Source of the DNA: Nostoc sp. GT001
GTDB lineage: Bacteria > Cyanobacteriota > Cyanobacteriia > Cyanobacteriales > Nostocaceae
DNA length: 37,977 nucleotides
Reading direction: 5' to 3'
Assembly: GCF_030382115.1 (NCBI RefSeq)
Contig: NZ_JAUDRJ010000003.1
Location: forward strand, 7,068,166-7,106,142
Shown here: positions 26,715 through 36,907 of the stretch, piece after piece
How positions within the stretch are numbered: the stretch's first letter is position 1
Layout of the letters: each line of letters opens with the position of its first letter
Program-made: the position numbers and the translations under genes
The notes under the pieces: generated by a model
What the model saw: only the letters and a program-made list of their open reading frames with translations
The model's database searches: none
What the model was told of the DNA's origin: nothing

Positions 26715-29700
26715 TTAATTACCGCAGGGAATTTCAATTAAAAATTCTGTTCCTTCTCCTGGTTTAGAGGAACATTTCATCTGACCATGATGTTTTTCAA
26801 CTACTATTTGATGGCTAATAGACAATCCTAACCCCGTACCTTTACCTGGTGCTTTGGTAGTGAAGAAGGGATCGAATATATGCGATCGCACTTCTTCTGG
26901 AATCCCCAGACCATTATCAGCTATTCTTATTACAATCTGGTTATTAATCGTTTGCGTATTAATCCAGATAGTCAAAGGTATTCTCGGACACGTTTGTAAT
27001 AATTTCAAATACCTTTGCTGTATAGTGTTAAACTTTTCCTCTAATGCATCAATACTGTTACTCAAAAGATTCATAAACACTTGATTTAATTGCGCGGGAT
27101 AGCATTCGAGCAAAGGTAAATTATCATATTGTTTAATAATCTCAATGGCTGGGCGTTCATTATTATTTTTGAGGCGATGCCCTAAAATTAGCAAAGTACT
27201 ATCTAACCCTTCATGAATATCTACTGGCTTCAATTCAGCCTCATCTGTACGAGAGAAGTTTCGTAGTGATAGCACAATATCACAAATCCGCTCTGTTCCT
27301 ACTTTCATTGACTCAAGGGTTTTGGGTAAATCTTCGATGAGAAAGTCCAAATCACTCTTGTCGATTTGCTCTTGGATAGTTGGCAATATTGAGGAGCTTT
27401 GACGGTAAAGTTTCACTACCTTTAGCAGTTCTTCAGTATATTCATTTAAATGGATAAGATTGCCAAAAATAAAACTGATGGGATTGTTGATTTCATGGGC
27501 AACTCCAGCAAGTAGTTGTCCTAATCCCGCCATTTTTTCACCCTGAATTAACCTAGTCTGAGTTTGTTTTAATTCTTGCAGAGTTTGAGAAAGTTCCAAG
27601 GTTTGACGTTTAGTTTGCTCGAGTAATTCTGCTTGCTGAATCGCAATTCCTAATTGCACCCCAACTTGAGCCAGTAAATTAATTTCTTCCTCTTTCCAAT
27701 AACGCGGTTGCGAATTTTGATAAGCAACTAATAATCCCCATAATTTTTCACCTTCCCGAATCGGCACAAAGGTTTCGTTACGTGGAAGTTCGTTATCGTC
27801 GTCTGTGTCCTCAAAAGTTTCTATAATCATTGGTTGGTCTTGTACAACAGGTTTCCAACCATCTTTAAAGGAATCTGCCACAAATTTACCACTCCAATCC
27901 GGGTTGAAGCGGTAAATTGCAATTCGCTCGACTTCTAGCAACTCTCGTACAGCTTGAGTCGTGGTTCTAAAAATAGTTTTAATATCGAGTGACTGGCGGA
28001 TTTTATCAATAGTTGCAGCCAGCAGTTCTTGACGTTCCATTGCTTTCTCCCGTTCAGTGGCTTCTGCTAACTGGACAACCTGCATTTGAACTTGCTTTAA
28101 ATAAGAATCCTGTTTTAATGCGACTCCTAATTGTTCGGCGATTTGACTGGCAAATTCAATCTCAGAAGATTGCCAGTAACGAGGAGCGGTGCATTGGTGA
28201 ATACACAGCAATCCCCAAAGTTCACCTTTTTTTAATAGAGGTGCAACCATATTTGCCCGCACTTGAAATTTTTCTAGGATTTGGACGTAGCAACCGGGGA
28301 ACTTTCCTTGATAAATGTCAGCGATCGCATTTACTCGACCTTGGGCGTAAAGGTGTGCAAAGTTTTCTCCGAAACAATAGTCATAAACTTTTTCTGCCAT
28401 TACCGAGTTACACTCAGGTACAAAATCCTCAGAAATAAATTCCCCTTCCCAATCTTTTTGCGGGTCAAAACGAAAGACTGCCACTCGGTCTGCTTGCAGC
28501 ATTTGCCGGGCCTCGGTGACAGTAGTCTGGAAGATTGTATCTAAATCTAGAGACTCCCGAATTCGAGTAATCACACTAGTTAATGTCTTTTGTTGCTCTG
28601 CTTGGTACTGAGCGTATGCCAGCAACTTATGGTGTCGAACTGCTACACCAATTTGTGTACCGATTTTGATCAGTGATTCGACTTCATAAGATTCCCACTC
28701 TCTGGGTGAGGCATTTTGGTAGGCAGCAATGATTCCCCAAAGTTGATCTCCTTGGAGAATAGGGGCAGTTGCAAAGGCTTTTGCCTGGAATTGCTCCAAC
28801 AGAGTTACATGGCAGTTTGTTAATCCAGCTTGGTAAATGTCATTAACTATAAAAGTCTGGTTGTCAACGTAACGCCCACCTTGCGTCTGTTGTAAATAAG
28901 TATCAGCGATCGCAGGCTCAACCCCAACTAAGGGAGTCCAGCCTGACGTAAATGATTCCGCAACAAAGTTACCACTCCAATCGGGATTGAAGCTAAAAAT
29001 GGCAACTCGGTCAGCTTGCAACAGCTTACGTATTTCTTGAGTTGTGGTTTTAAAGATAGTTTCAATATCAAGGGGCGAGCGAATTTCATCGACAATTTTA
29101 GCTATTACTTGGTCGCGCTGAACTGCTTGAGCCAATTTTGTAGCTTGCAATTTGACTTCATGGAGATGCTTTGCTTGTTGAATGGCAACAACAAGATGGT
29201 CAGCAATTTGACGAATAAACTCAATTTCCGATTCTTTCCATTCACGAGTCTCACTGCACTGATGAATGCAAAGCAATCCCCACAGTTCTTGCTTCCGCGA
29301 TAGAGGGACAACGAGGTTGGCCTGTACCTGAAATTTACTCAAAATTGCCAGATGACAATCACTCAGTCCCGCATTAAAAATATCTGCTACTGCTTGCACT
29401 CGACCTTGTTGATAACTGGCAGCAAATTGTTCTCCAAAGCAATGGTCGTAAACTTTTACTGTCATTGCTGAGTCCCAGCCAATTGCAACATCTTCAGAAA
29501 CAAATTCTCCCTCCCAGTTTTGTTCGCGGTCGAACTGGAAGACTGCTACTCGGTCAGCATTAAGCAACTGACGCACTTGTGTAACAGTCGTTTGAAAAAT
29601 TTTTTCTAAGTCAAGAGATTCCCGAATTCGGACAATTACACTCGCCAGAGCTTTTTGTTGCTCTAGTTGCTCTTGAAGTTGAGCGCTTGACAAAAGAAGT

Positions 29701-29732
29701 TGATTTTCTGTGAAATTTGAATTGGGTTCCAT
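26715..29732 (-). CDS. histidine kinase with three cyanobacteriochrome-type GAF domains
   Basis: A 1005-residue soluble sensor kinase and probable photoreceptor. GAF1 (30-190) has a DXCF motif (Asp96-His-Cys98-Phe99) and the bilin-binding Cys126-His127 ([11 protein letters not shown]). GAF2 (215-370) has the red/green-type segment [12 protein letters not shown] and Cys307-His308. GAF3 (380-540) again has DXCF (Asp451-Cys453-Phe454) and Cys481-Tyr482. GAF4 (565-700) is shortened between strands and lacks the chromophore Cys. A coiled coil leads to HisKA with His746 ([10 protein letters not shown]) and an HATPase ([26 protein letters not shown]). There is no receiver, so a separate response regulator is implied; none lies nearby. 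GAF1 and GAF3 are more alike than either is to GAF2 or GAF4, suggesting duplication of a GAF pair. Confidence 0.93.
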   Translation of the reverse strand: MEPNSNFTENQLLLSSAQLQEQLEQQKALASVIVRIRESLDLEKIFQTTVTQVRQLLNADRVAVFQFDREQNWEGEFVSEDVAIGWDSAMTVKVYDHCFGEQFAASYQQGRVQAVADIFNAGLSDCHLAILSKFQVQANLVVPLSRKQELWGLLCIHQCSETREWKESEIEFIRQIADHLVVAIQQAKHLHEVKLQATKLAQAVQRDQVIAKIVDEIRSPLDIETIFKTTTQEIRKLLQADRVAIFSFNPDWSGNFVAESFTSGWTPLVGVEPAIADTYLQQTQGGRYVDNQTFIVNDIYQAGLTNCHVTLLEQFQAKAFATAPILQGDQLWGIIAAYQNASPREWESYEVESLIKIGTQIGVAVRHHKLLAYAQYQAEQQKTLTSVITRIRESLDLDTIFQTTVTEARQMLQADRVAVFRFDPQKDWEGEFISEDFVPECNSVMAEKVYDYCFGENFAHLYAQGRVNAIADIYQGKFPGCYVQILEKFQVRANMVAPLLKKGELWGLLCIHQCTAPRYWQSSEIEFASQIAEQLGVALKQDSYLKQVQMQVVQLAEATEREKAMERQELLAATIDKIRQSLDIKTIFRTTTQAVRELLEVERIAIYRFNPDWSGKFVADSFKDGWKPVVQDQPMIIETFEDTDDDNELPRNETFVPIREGEKLWGLLVAYQNSQPRYWKEEEINLLAQVGVQLGIAIQQAELLEQTKRQTLELSQTLQELKQTQTRLIQGEKMAGLGQLLAGVAHEINNPISFIFGNLIHLNEYTEELLKVVKLYRQSSSILPTIQEQIDKSDLDFLIEDLPKTLESMKVGTERICDIVLSLRNFSRTDEAELKPVDIHEGLDSTLLILGHRLKNNNERPAIEIIKQYDNLPLLECYPAQLNQVFMNLLSNSIDALEEKFNTIQQRYLKLLQTCPRIPLTIWINTQTINNQIVIRIADNGLGIPEEVRSHIFDPFFTTKAPGKGTGLGLSISHQIVVEKHHGQMKCSSKPGEGTEFLIEIPCGN

Positions 29733-30521
29733 TGCTCTGGATTATCTCGTTTTTATACAAGGGTTCCTCACACCAAAGTTCATAGGCTTGAAGGGTGTCA
29801 AAAGTATGACAAACTGCAAATTTTTACAGTGTTCAACAATTTCCCAGAAGATGGTTATTGTTATAGTTCCCCTTTCTCGATCTATCCTCGTAATGAGTTA
29901 AAAAATAATTTTGGCTTGTACACAACAAAGGAGGTGACTAAGTTATAGCGGTTCTCGGTTGAGTGAGGTACAAGAACCCCAACCCCTCCCCTCTCCCAAG
30001 GGCTACGGTGTACACACAAGTCGAAAAATCCTCTACAGTGAAACTGTCACGCCCACCCATATCCCGCCCAGAACTGAAGTTCAGGGCTGATAGCGAAACT
30101 CCACTGAAAGTGGACTAAATAATTCATTCAGTCCACTTTCAGTTGACTTGGGCTATGAAACTCGGAATTCATTCCGAGGCGGGATCAAAACACAGTGCGA
30201 GATTCATTCATAAAGAAAGATATAGACTTGTGTGTACACCGTAGGCAAGCGAGGAGGCAGGCTAAGATGTACCTCATGTGATTAGGAAACGCTATAGTAT
30301 GGCAGGGACAAATCAGAAAAGCGACCTCACCACTTTTGAATCGCGTTCGCTGTATCATAGCAATCTCAGGAATTTAATTCTGGGCGTAGGCATTGCTTTG
30401 CTTTTGCCCTGAGCGTAGGCATTTAAAATTACTAATTTGTCAAAATTTACCTGACAGACTGTGGAATTTCAGGTTAAATGTTTTAAAGTATGCACTCTGC
30501 AAGAGTTGTCGGGTATTATTC
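29733..30521. other. 789-bp gene-free region dominated by nested repeats
   Basis: It includes the leader of the GAF kinase (29733-29900), a nested repeat element (29944-30296) and a repeat 'gcgtaggcatt' (30385-30422) just before murJ. The murJ frame stays open back to 30393, but those codons read through repeat sequence. No RNA gene is recognised. Confidence 0.6.
29944..30296. repeat. nested element: 'tatagcg' ends enclosing a 'ctacggtgt' TIR element
   Basis: The outer ends (tatagcg 29944-29950, cgctata 30290-30296; tgaggtac 29964-29971, gtacctca 30269-30276) are inverted. Within them CTACGGTGTACACACAAGTC (30003-30022) and its exact inverse (30225-30244) bound a 242-bp inner element. That carries a 14-bp perfect hairpin actgaaagtggact (30103-30116 and 30130-30143) and a cccgccc/ggcggg pair. 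The inner ends match those at 14846 and 15037. This looks like one mobile palindromic element inserted into another. Confidence 0.8.
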
Positions 30522-32126
30522 GTGACACAACAAGATCAAAAACCCTCTCGTTCTTTCGCTGGAATTGCTGGCATTGTTGCCGCAGCCACATTAATTAGTA
30601 AAGTCTTCGGTTTAGTGCGGCAGCAAGCGATCGCTGCCGCATTTGGTGTTGGTGCTGCTGCCACTGCCTATAGTTATGCCTATGTTATCCCTGGCTTTTT
30701 ATTGATCTTACTCGGTGGCGTAAATGGGCCATTACACAGTGCGCTCGTCAGCGTTTTAGCCAAGCGTCGCCGAGAAGAAGCGGCTCCCCTAGTGGAAACC
30801 GTGACAACGCTGGTAGCTGGAGTGCTGTTGCTGGTGACACTGGCTCAAGTTTTCTTTGCGGATGCGATCGTTGATTTAGTTGGTCATGGTTTGGAAGCGA
30901 CAACTAGAGCGATCGCCATTCAACAACTCCGCATTATGGCCCCGATGGCTTTATTTTCAGGATTAATTGGCATTGGCTTCGGTACTCTCAATACAGCAAA
31001 TCAATATTGGTTACTCTCTATTAGCCCTCTATTATCTAGCATTACCGTTATTATCGGCATTGCTTTGATGACCATGCAAGTGGGCAAGGACATTATCAAG
31101 CCAGAATACGCTTTAATCGGTGGTATGGTATTAGCCTGGGGAACCTTGGCAGGGGCAATTCTCCAATGGCTGGTGCAGCTAATTGTTCAGTGGCGGTTAG
31201 GACTAGGTACGTTACGCCTGCGGTTTGATTTTAAATCCCCAGGTGTTCAAGAAGTGATCAGAATCATGACTCCGGCAACAATTTCTTCCGGGATGATGCC
31301 AATTAACTTTGCTACTGTGCTTTACTTCGCAAGTCCCATCCCTGGTGCTGCTGCTGGCTTTAACTATGCTAATTTGCTAGTGCAAACTCCCTTAGGGATT
31401 ATTTCTAATATAATTTTGCTGCCTCTGTTACCAATATTTGCCAAACTTGCCGAACCAGAAAATTGGGACGATCTCAAATTACGTATTCGTCAGGGACTCC
31501 TACTTAGTGCTGTCACCATGCTACCTCTAGGAGCGTTGATGGTAGTGTTATCTGTACCCATTGTTCAGGTAGTGTATGAGCGGGGTGCTTTCAAGCAAGA
31601 TGCTACACAGCTAGTTTCCGAGTTGCTAATCGTTTACGGGATTGGGATGTTTGCTTACTTGGGGCGTGATGTCTTGGTGCGGGTATTTTATGCCTTGGGT
31701 GATGGGCAGACACCTTTTCGCATTAGTACTTTTAATATCTTTCTGAATGCTCTGCTCGATTGGATTTTAGTTGGGCCTTTTGGTGCCCCCGGCTTGGTGT
31801 TAGCAACAGTGGGTGTAAATTGCAGTTCCCTGTTGATGCTGTTATGGTTGCTCGATCGCAAACTCAATGGTTTACCTTGGCGGGAGTGGAGTTTGCCGAT
31901 TTTGGGTTTGACTGCTGGTAGTGTGGTAGCTGGGGTTGCAAGCTATGGGACTTTGGTTGCTTCTCAACAATTCTTAGGTAAAACGGGTTTACTGGTTCTG
32001 TTGTTGCAATTGTGTATATCCGGCTTCGTGGGAATTGCGGTGTTTGCTGCGATCGCTTCATGGCTGAAAATACCAGAGGTGAATATTTTTATCTCTCGTC
32101 TACGTCAGCGTTTTTTGAAGAAATAA
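30522..32126 (+). CDS. murJ: lipid II flippase MurJ (MviN family)
   Basis: Moves the peptidoglycan precursor lipid II across the plasma membrane. The product (534 residues from GTG at 30522) is a polytopic protein of about 14 helices, with the family N-terminus SFAGIAGIVAAATLISKVFGLVRQ, then AYVIPGFLLILLGG, QVVYERGAF and GRDVLVRVFYALGDGQTPF. The frame stays open for 43 more codons upstream to 30393, but those codons read through a repeat and are Cys/Arg-rich, unlike any MurJ; GTG followed by TQQDQKPSRS is the natural start. No strong ribosome site is visible. Nearby LCP and acyltransferase genes also concern the envelope. Confidence 0.93.
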   Translation: MTQQDQKPSRSFAGIAGIVAAATLISKVFGLVRQQAIAAAFGVGAAATAYSYAYVIPGFLLILLGGVNGPLHSALVSVLAKRRREEAAPLVETVTTLVAGVLLLVTLAQVFFADAIVDLVGHGLEATTRAIAIQQLRIMAPMALFSGLIGIGFGTLNTANQYWLLSISPLLSSITVIIGIALMTMQVGKDIIKPEYALIGGMVLAWGTLAGAILQWLVQLIVQWRLGLGTLRLRFDFKSPGVQEVIRIMTPATISSGMMPINFATVLYFASPIPGAAAGFNYANLLVQTPLGIISNIILLPLLPIFAKLAEPENWDDLKLRIRQGLLLSAVTMLPLGALMVVLSVPIVQVVYERGAFKQDATQLVSELLIVYGIGMFAYLGRDVLVRVFYALGDGQTPFRISTFNIFLNALLDWILVGPFGAPGLVLATVGVNCSSLLMLLWLLDRKLNGLPWREWSLPILGLTAGSVVAGVASYGTLVASQQFLGKTGLLVLLLQLCISGFVGIAVFAAIASWLKIPEVNIFISRLRQRFLKK

Positions 32127-32259
32127 CTGTTACACCCAGGTGGGTGAGAAATAATTCAGCCACTTGGGTGAACCAGGTGCGTGAGGTTACATTTTGTAAA
32201 AAAAGAGATTCTAGTACTAGAGAACATTGATTTTACCTAACTCTAGTGAGAATAACTCT

Positions 32260-32781
32260 ATGAAACTGACAAAATTAGCTGCCTCTGCACTTGCTGTTGC
32301 TTCCATTATCCTCTCAGCTGGCGTTGCATCTGCTCAAACAGCAGGTACTAACGGTACTAACGGTAACTACATCGGTGCTGGTGTTGCTGTTGGTGCAACC
32401 AGTGGCGGACAAGGAAACGATGAAGCCCAAATTGGTGGTAATATTCAAGGACGATACGCCGTACCCAATGCCCCTGTTTCACTGCGGGGTTCTGTGTTGT
32501 ATGGTGGCGATGCTGCTGCAATTATGCCTATCGTGACTTATGATGCCCCCATCGCCAAAAATACTAACGTTTACTTCGGTGGTGGTTATTCCTTTGTAAC
32601 TGACGAAGGTCAAAAAACTCCATTGGGCAATCGGAATTCACCTGTAGTCACCCTTGGGATTGAATCAGAAGTTAGCAAAAATGTCATTGCCTACGGCGAT
32701 ACTAAATGGGGTATTGACGCCTACAAAAATAGTGATGCTGATGCTGTCAGCTTCCAAGCTGGATTAGGCTATCGTTTCTAG
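32260..32781 (+). CDS. small outer-membrane beta-barrel protein
   Basis: A 173-residue secreted protein. A clear signal peptide (MKLTKLAASALAVASIILS, cleavage likely after ASA before QTAG) is followed by a Gly/Asn/Thr-rich linker and alternating hydrophobic strands, ending in FQAGLGYRF with the C-terminal Phe typical of outer-membrane barrels. It has the size of an 8-strand barrel. ATG at 32260 is chosen because the signal peptide starts there; the frame extends 11 codons upstream without cause. Function is not known. A good terminator follows 75 bp downstream, so it is probably its own transcription unit. Confidence 0.85.
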   Translation: MKLTKLAASALAVASIILSAGVASAQTAGTNGTNGNYIGAGVAVGATSGGQGNDEAQIGGNIQGRYAVPNAPVSLRGSVLYGGDAAAIMPIVTYDAPIAKNTNVYFGGGYSFVTDEGQKTPLGNRNSPVVTLGIESEVSKNVIAYGDTKWGIDAYKNSDADAVSFQAGLGYRF

Positions 32782-32855
32782 TGATTACCACCTAGAAAAC
32801 GGCTATTCACAAGCTAAAGCAATGCTGTTTACCAGCCGTAATAGTAATTCATTCT

Positions 32856-32895
32856 TTCATACCTGAGTACTCTATTCAGGTATGAATAGTTTTTA
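32856..32895 (+). terminator. rho-independent terminator after the OM barrel gene
   Basis: ttcatacctga (32856-32866) pairs perfectly with tcaggtatgaa (32876-32886) around a 9-nt loop; tagtttttatt follows. It is well placed for the barrel gene. Confidence 0.8.
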
Positions 32896-32989
32896 TTGAT
32901 GATTTTGATAAAAAATGATATTGGCTAGTATTGATACTTTCTTTTAAAGTGAAATGAGTAATTGAGAATACACGTATAAGATATTACTC

Positions 32990-33283
32990 ATGAAAAAGAT
33001 TAATCCCACTCCAGAAATAGTTGGTGAAACAACTGACGTGGAATCTTGGCTGATGCGAGCAGGGCTAAGATTTTCCGACTTAGGTAACGATGCTACAAGT
33101 ATTGCAATCCGTAGGCAATGGCGAGAGTATCAAGCCGCAGTTCATAGATGCTGTGTAACCCTACACCAACCACCATCAGGCGTTCAACTAAGCGGCGACT
33201 ATGCCAACTTGAGAATACCTGACGCGGTATTTACAAATTGTGCGATCAATCGCTTGTCGAGTCGTCCCCAGTCCTTAGACTAA
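32990..33283 (+). CDS. hypothetical protein, 97 residues
   Basis: I do not recognise a family. The product is soluble, has no signal peptide, and reads as a real protein: an N-terminal KKINPTPEIVGETTDVESWL, an amphipathic region with IRRQWREYQAAVHRCC, and three Cys in all. It has no convincing ribosome site; AT-rich sequence precedes the ATG. Its TAA stop overlaps the stop of the convergent LptD-like gene (33280-33283). It is a conserved-hypothetical candidate of moderate certainty and could be a small regulatory or adaptor protein. Confidence 0.55.
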   Translation: MKKINPTPEIVGETTDVESWLMRAGLRFSDLGNDATSIAIRRQWREYQAAVHRCCVTLHQPPSGVQLSGDYANLRIPDAVFTNCAINRLSSRPQSLD

Positions 33284-36162
33284 TTATCCTGTTGCACGCC
33301 GCCCACTACTGGCTTAATTTCCGAAAATGGATCGGTGCCGCCACCCCAGTTAAAATCACTAATTCGGACGGTGAAGCCGCCTAACTCCAACACCGGATTG
33401 TAACGCAAGGTAATGCCATAGGTGCGACGGCTATATTCCAAGATGTAGTCAGTGCTAGTTTCTTTACCAGTATCCAAGTTAACAGATGTTTGGAAGCCTA
33501 AGCGAAAAGGGCCATAGATTTGCTGTGATATCCCAGCGCTCAATACTTTGTTATCAACGGAGCGGTCAAACAAAAAGGGTGATAATCCGCTATTTAAGCC
33601 TTGAGATAAGCTGACATTAAAGGCGGTATAGTCGAAAAAAGGTCGAGAAAAATGACCAATTTGCCCTTGTAAGCCAATTGTACCAATTAGAGTACTTTGG
33701 TTATCACCATTGCTGTAATAACTGGTAGTGCCTGTAAGGCTAGCGATCGCTTGCAAATAAGGAACTACAGGGGTAGCGGTGTATCGTAATCCCTCAGTGG
33801 CAGTAGGTGGTAATGGTTTTCCCTGCCACAGCAACAGCCCTCTACTGAGGGTAGCACTGCCTTGTAAACGACCAAGTGAAATGCGATCGTTTTCCCGCAC
33901 TGGTTCTAGCAAGTCTGGGCGATCGGTGTTGGCATCAATATACTGGGCACTTGCCTGGTAGTTGAGGTTGATGCCACTTTTTCCTAAAGGAATTACAGGA
34001 GAGCTAATAATGCCGCCAAAACTGCTCTGGACAGTTTGAAAACCCAGAGTACCGTTATAGAGGCGATCGCGGTAGTTATATTGCACATTCAATGTGTGGG
34101 GAAGAGAAGTGCCTAATGTCTGGCGTAATCCCAAATTCATTCGCAAATTCTCTTCCACGTCATTCAAGTTAAAACTAGTTAACTCCCCAGTTCCTTGAAT
34201 TATCGTTCGTGGACTCAAAACAGAATTTATCTTGGTCTTCACACCAAACAGTGCCCCTAAGTCACCCGTGCCTTCTTGCACAGCTCTCTGTAATAATAAC
34301 TGGGGCGTGATCGTCCAGCGTGTCTGTTCTGTATCGATTATTGGAAAGCCACGCTCAATATACAAACCACCCCGATCTTCTCCATCGTAGCCGGGGGAAA
34401 CTATTGCAGGTGAAACGTCCCGCTCTCGGCGATCAATAGTCCGCTCATTCAGCGGAATTGGTAAGGAGACTGTTTGATCCAATACCAAACGCTGCCCCTG
34501 TGTCCTGATGCGGTCTATCAAGGGTGATTCTCGCGTCAAAGTTACTGTATTTGCGCGTAATTCTAACTCTGGGGGCGAAAATGGATCGTTGGTGATGCGG
34601 ACATTGCTTGCCTGCCAGCCTTGCGGATAAAAGTCAATTTGTTCAGCTTCAAATCTGAGCCGATTGACTGCACCCCCTGTTTTTGGTGGCGGGATGTTGC
34701 TTGCATTTGCCTGACCACCAATTGTCACATCAATTCCTCCAGGGCTGCTGACACCAGAAAGGGGTTGATTGGCTCTAATGCGATCGCTGGGGGGACGTTT
34801 TGAAACTCCACCAGCATTTACAGCTGTGGGTGAAAAAGCAAAATCTGTTTGTGCTGAGGGTACGTAAATTTCTCCTCTACCATTTTCCAGTTCCCCACGA
34901 TCTTGAACAAAGTTATAGGTAAAGCGTTGTCCACGTAGTATCTGATCGCCCCGTGTTAAGGTTACGTTACCTTCTCCCGCAGCAATCATGTTGTCCAAAT
35001 TGACTTGTAAGCGATCGGCATCCACCACCGCTCCATCAAATCGCACAATTACATTACCTACAGCTGTAATAATTCGCTGTTTCTCGTCATACTCTTGCCG
35101 ATCTGAAGTGACTTCTACAATTCTTGGCCCGGCTGGTGGTGTGGTAGCTGGTGCAGTTGTACCAGATGGTTGAGTTTGTGGCTGAGTGGTATTTACTTGT
35201 GGTGTAGGCGTTGGGACTTGGCTTTGTTGCTGGAATTGGGACTTAAATTCTACAGCGATCGGTACAGAGAGTTGGTTTGTGGGCTTACGAGATTTAAATG
35301 TTATAAAATTTTGTACTGATTGAGAACTCGGTGCTAGATCGGCAGCAGATACAGAGATATTGTCTTGTTTTAGAGACTGTTGTGCAGTAAGGTCGCGTTG
35401 CTGTTTTTGTTGGGTTAACTTCTCAGCTAAAATTTCTGCTTTGGATTTGCCTAACTTGTTGCTGTTTGTGGCAGTTGGGGCAATTTGAAGAGGGTGTTGA
35501 GATTGGGCGACAAGGGGACTTGGAGAAACTCTATAGCTAAAGCTAGAAGAGTCCAAAAAGGTTGGTTTTGCTCCACCATTAGAGTTTGGATTTAGCGATG
35601 GCTGACCGAGTTTTTGAGCAGGCTCATCTTTTGCGTCTTGGTCTGAAGCCTCCGCTCTAACTTTTTTTTGCAAGGCAGCGGCTTCTCTTTGCATCTCCCG
35701 TTTACGCAGTGCCGACATCAGAAGAAGTTCCGAGTGGCGGGGTTCGACGCTCGGACTTGTCTTTGTATATTCTGTAACTTGGCTATTAGAGGTTGTAACC
35801 TCCTGCGTGGGATAACCAACAACCATTGGCTGTCCCAAAAGCCCAGCAGTTGCAGAACCGGGGAGTGGGGAACTTTCTGGTGGAAAGGTTTCTGGTGAAT
35901 GAGGTACAGAATAAGTTTTCGCAACTACCAAGTCATCTTGAGTTGAGTCGATCGGAGTTGACAATAAAGGATCGCTTTTAGTGTTACCCGAAATTGCCAA
36001 CTGAGCCAAATTCTTGGGCTGCTTGGATTTGTCTATCTTTTCGTGTATTCCAGTATCTACACCTGAAAGAAACTTTGTATGACTAGCAGATGAGGCGGGA
36101 TTTACAGGTTGTAAAGATTCAACGATAGGAGGCGGATTAGGTGGCAGAACTGGATGAAGCAT
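33280..36162 (-). CDS. DUF3769 / LptD-like outer-membrane assembly protein
   Basis: Cyanobacterial counterpart of LptD, which inserts lipopolysaccharide into the outer leaflet. From ATG at 36162 it has 960 residues. Residues 1-345 are a low-complexity Pro/Ser/Gln/Thr-rich region with a helical Arg/Lys/Gln stretch. Residues about 348-434 are an OstA/LptA-like periplasmic domain (VEVTSDRQEYDEKQRIITAVGNV..., with repeated 'GNV' strands). The rest is a beta-barrel with many short aromatic strands (YNYRDRLYNGTLGFQ, ITLRYNPVLELGGFTVRI). No clear signal peptide is visible, and the frame extends 13 codons further to a TTG, so the true start is uncertain. It converges with the 97-residue ORF. The LPS role is inferred from the family. 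Confidence 0.85.
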   Translation of the reverse strand: MLHPVLPPNPPPIVESLQPVNPASSASHTKFLSGVDTGIHEKIDKSKQPKNLAQLAISGNTKSDPLLSTPIDSTQDDLVVAKTYSVPHSPETFPPESSPLPGSATAGLLGQPMVVGYPTQEVTTSNSQVTEYTKTSPSVEPRHSELLLMSALRKREMQREAAALQKKVRAEASDQDAKDEPAQKLGQPSLNPNSNGGAKPTFLDSSSFSYRVSPSPLVAQSQHPLQIAPTATNSNKLGKSKAEILAEKLTQQKQQRDLTAQQSLKQDNISVSAADLAPSSQSVQNFITFKSRKPTNQLSVPIAVEFKSQFQQQSQVPTPTPQVNTTQPQTQPSGTTAPATTPPAGPRIVEVTSDRQEYDEKQRIITAVGNVIVRFDGAVVDADRLQVNLDNMIAAGEGNVTLTRGDQILRGQRFTYNFVQDRGELENGRGEIYVPSAQTDFAFSPTAVNAGGVSKRPPSDRIRANQPLSGVSSPGGIDVTIGGQANASNIPPPKTGGAVNRLRFEAEQIDFYPQGWQASNVRITNDPFSPPELELRANTVTLTRESPLIDRIRTQGQRLVLDQTVSLPIPLNERTIDRRERDVSPAIVSPGYDGEDRGGLYIERGFPIIDTEQTRWTITPQLLLQRAVQEGTGDLGALFGVKTKINSVLSPRTIIQGTGELTSFNLNDVEENLRMNLGLRQTLGTSLPHTLNVQYNYRDRLYNGTLGFQTVQSSFGGIISSPVIPLGKSGINLNYQASAQYIDANTDRPDLLEPVRENDRISLGRLQGSATLSRGLLLWQGKPLPPTATEGLRYTATPVVPYLQAIASLTGTTSYYSNGDNQSTLIGTIGLQGQIGHFSRPFFDYTAFNVSLSQGLNSGLSPFLFDRSVDNKVLSAGISQQIYGPFRLGFQTSVNLDTGKETSTDYILEYSRRTYGITLRYNPVLELGGFTVRISDFNWGGGTDPFSEIKPVVGGVQQDN

Positions 36163-36359
36163 AAGTGAGCAAAATCGGGCTAACAAACAGCCAAATGACA
36201 AAGGGAAGGATTAAACATACATTTTGCCTTCCGACTGTCGCCTTCTGCTACCTACAGCAAGCTACTTGGAGGAAGAAACTTACTAAATTTTCGCTTAGTA
36301 AGTTTCCGTGGCGTTTAGTATTTTCCGCCTTCCAAAGTCGCGGATGATTTATCGCCCTC

Positions 36360-36476
36360 TTACTCTAAGTCCCGACGGCCGGGGTTACGAGCTGGATCGT
36401 TCGACAAAAATCCGAAGATGAAGATAGTTACGAAGAAGGCAACAACAATATAAACAGCGATTTTTAAAGTCAGCAT
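36360..36476 (-). CDS. psbI: photosystem II reaction centre protein I
   Basis: A 38-residue single-span subunit next to D1 in photosystem II, important for PSII dimer stability and assembly. The translation [19 protein letters not shown] is followed by [19 protein letters not shown], the exact family length with the conserved SNDPxRNPGRxD end. It is too short for usual ORF lists. A GGAGA ribosome site sits 7 nt before the ATG. It lies upstream of the LptD-like gene on the same strand, 197 bp away. Confidence 0.97.
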
Positions 36477-36907
36477 AGAAATATCTCCAACGGGTAAAAC
36501 AAAGAAAGCTTTTCTTTCGGTATCTGCAATGCAGAAAAGATAGCTACTTTATATTACCCAAATCTCGTCCCTTTTTTAGAGGACTCTGGGGACTCAGGAC
36601 TAGCAATGTCTACCCTACGGTTATTGATAACGCACAAGATGTCAGTTGTCTGACTTGTAGATGCCCTTAATAAAGATAACCCAGAGACGTTTACCCTTGT
36701 GACGTTGACTGATGGCAAAGGTTTCCCAAAAAAGGCAACAGGTTACAGAGGATAGTTACTATTCCCCATACCTTTCAGGAGTGCTGAGTTAGGAGTTATT
36801 ATTTCTCCTCTGCTCCTCGTTCACTGAGCGTAGTCGTTGGCGAAGCCTCTCGTAGAGAAGTGCTGCTCCTCTGCCCCTCCGCCCCTCTGCCTCTTATACC
36901 CAATGCC
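36477..36907. other. 431-bp gene-free region: psbI promoter side and repeat block
   Basis: The part next to psbI (36477-36780) holds no recognisable gene or RNA. From 36797 to 36900 it is a pyrimidine-rich repeat with ctcctctgcccctc units, interrupted by the dispersed 'gcgtagtcgttggcgaagcctctcg' type of palindromic repeat (36829-36860). The block ends at the stop codon of the acyltransferase gene, as the similar block at 10877-11030 ends at the VWA stop. Confidence 0.6.

Noticed and set aside
30393..30521. 43-codon N-terminal extension of MurJ
   Set aside because: The codons run through a dispersed repeat and the residues are unlike MurJ; the GTG at 30522 fits the family start.
36430..36476. 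gcaacaacaata stretch considered as a DGR template repeat
   Set aside because: It is the Val-Val-Ala coding part of psbI; flanks do not match the variable region. No template repeat was found in the window.
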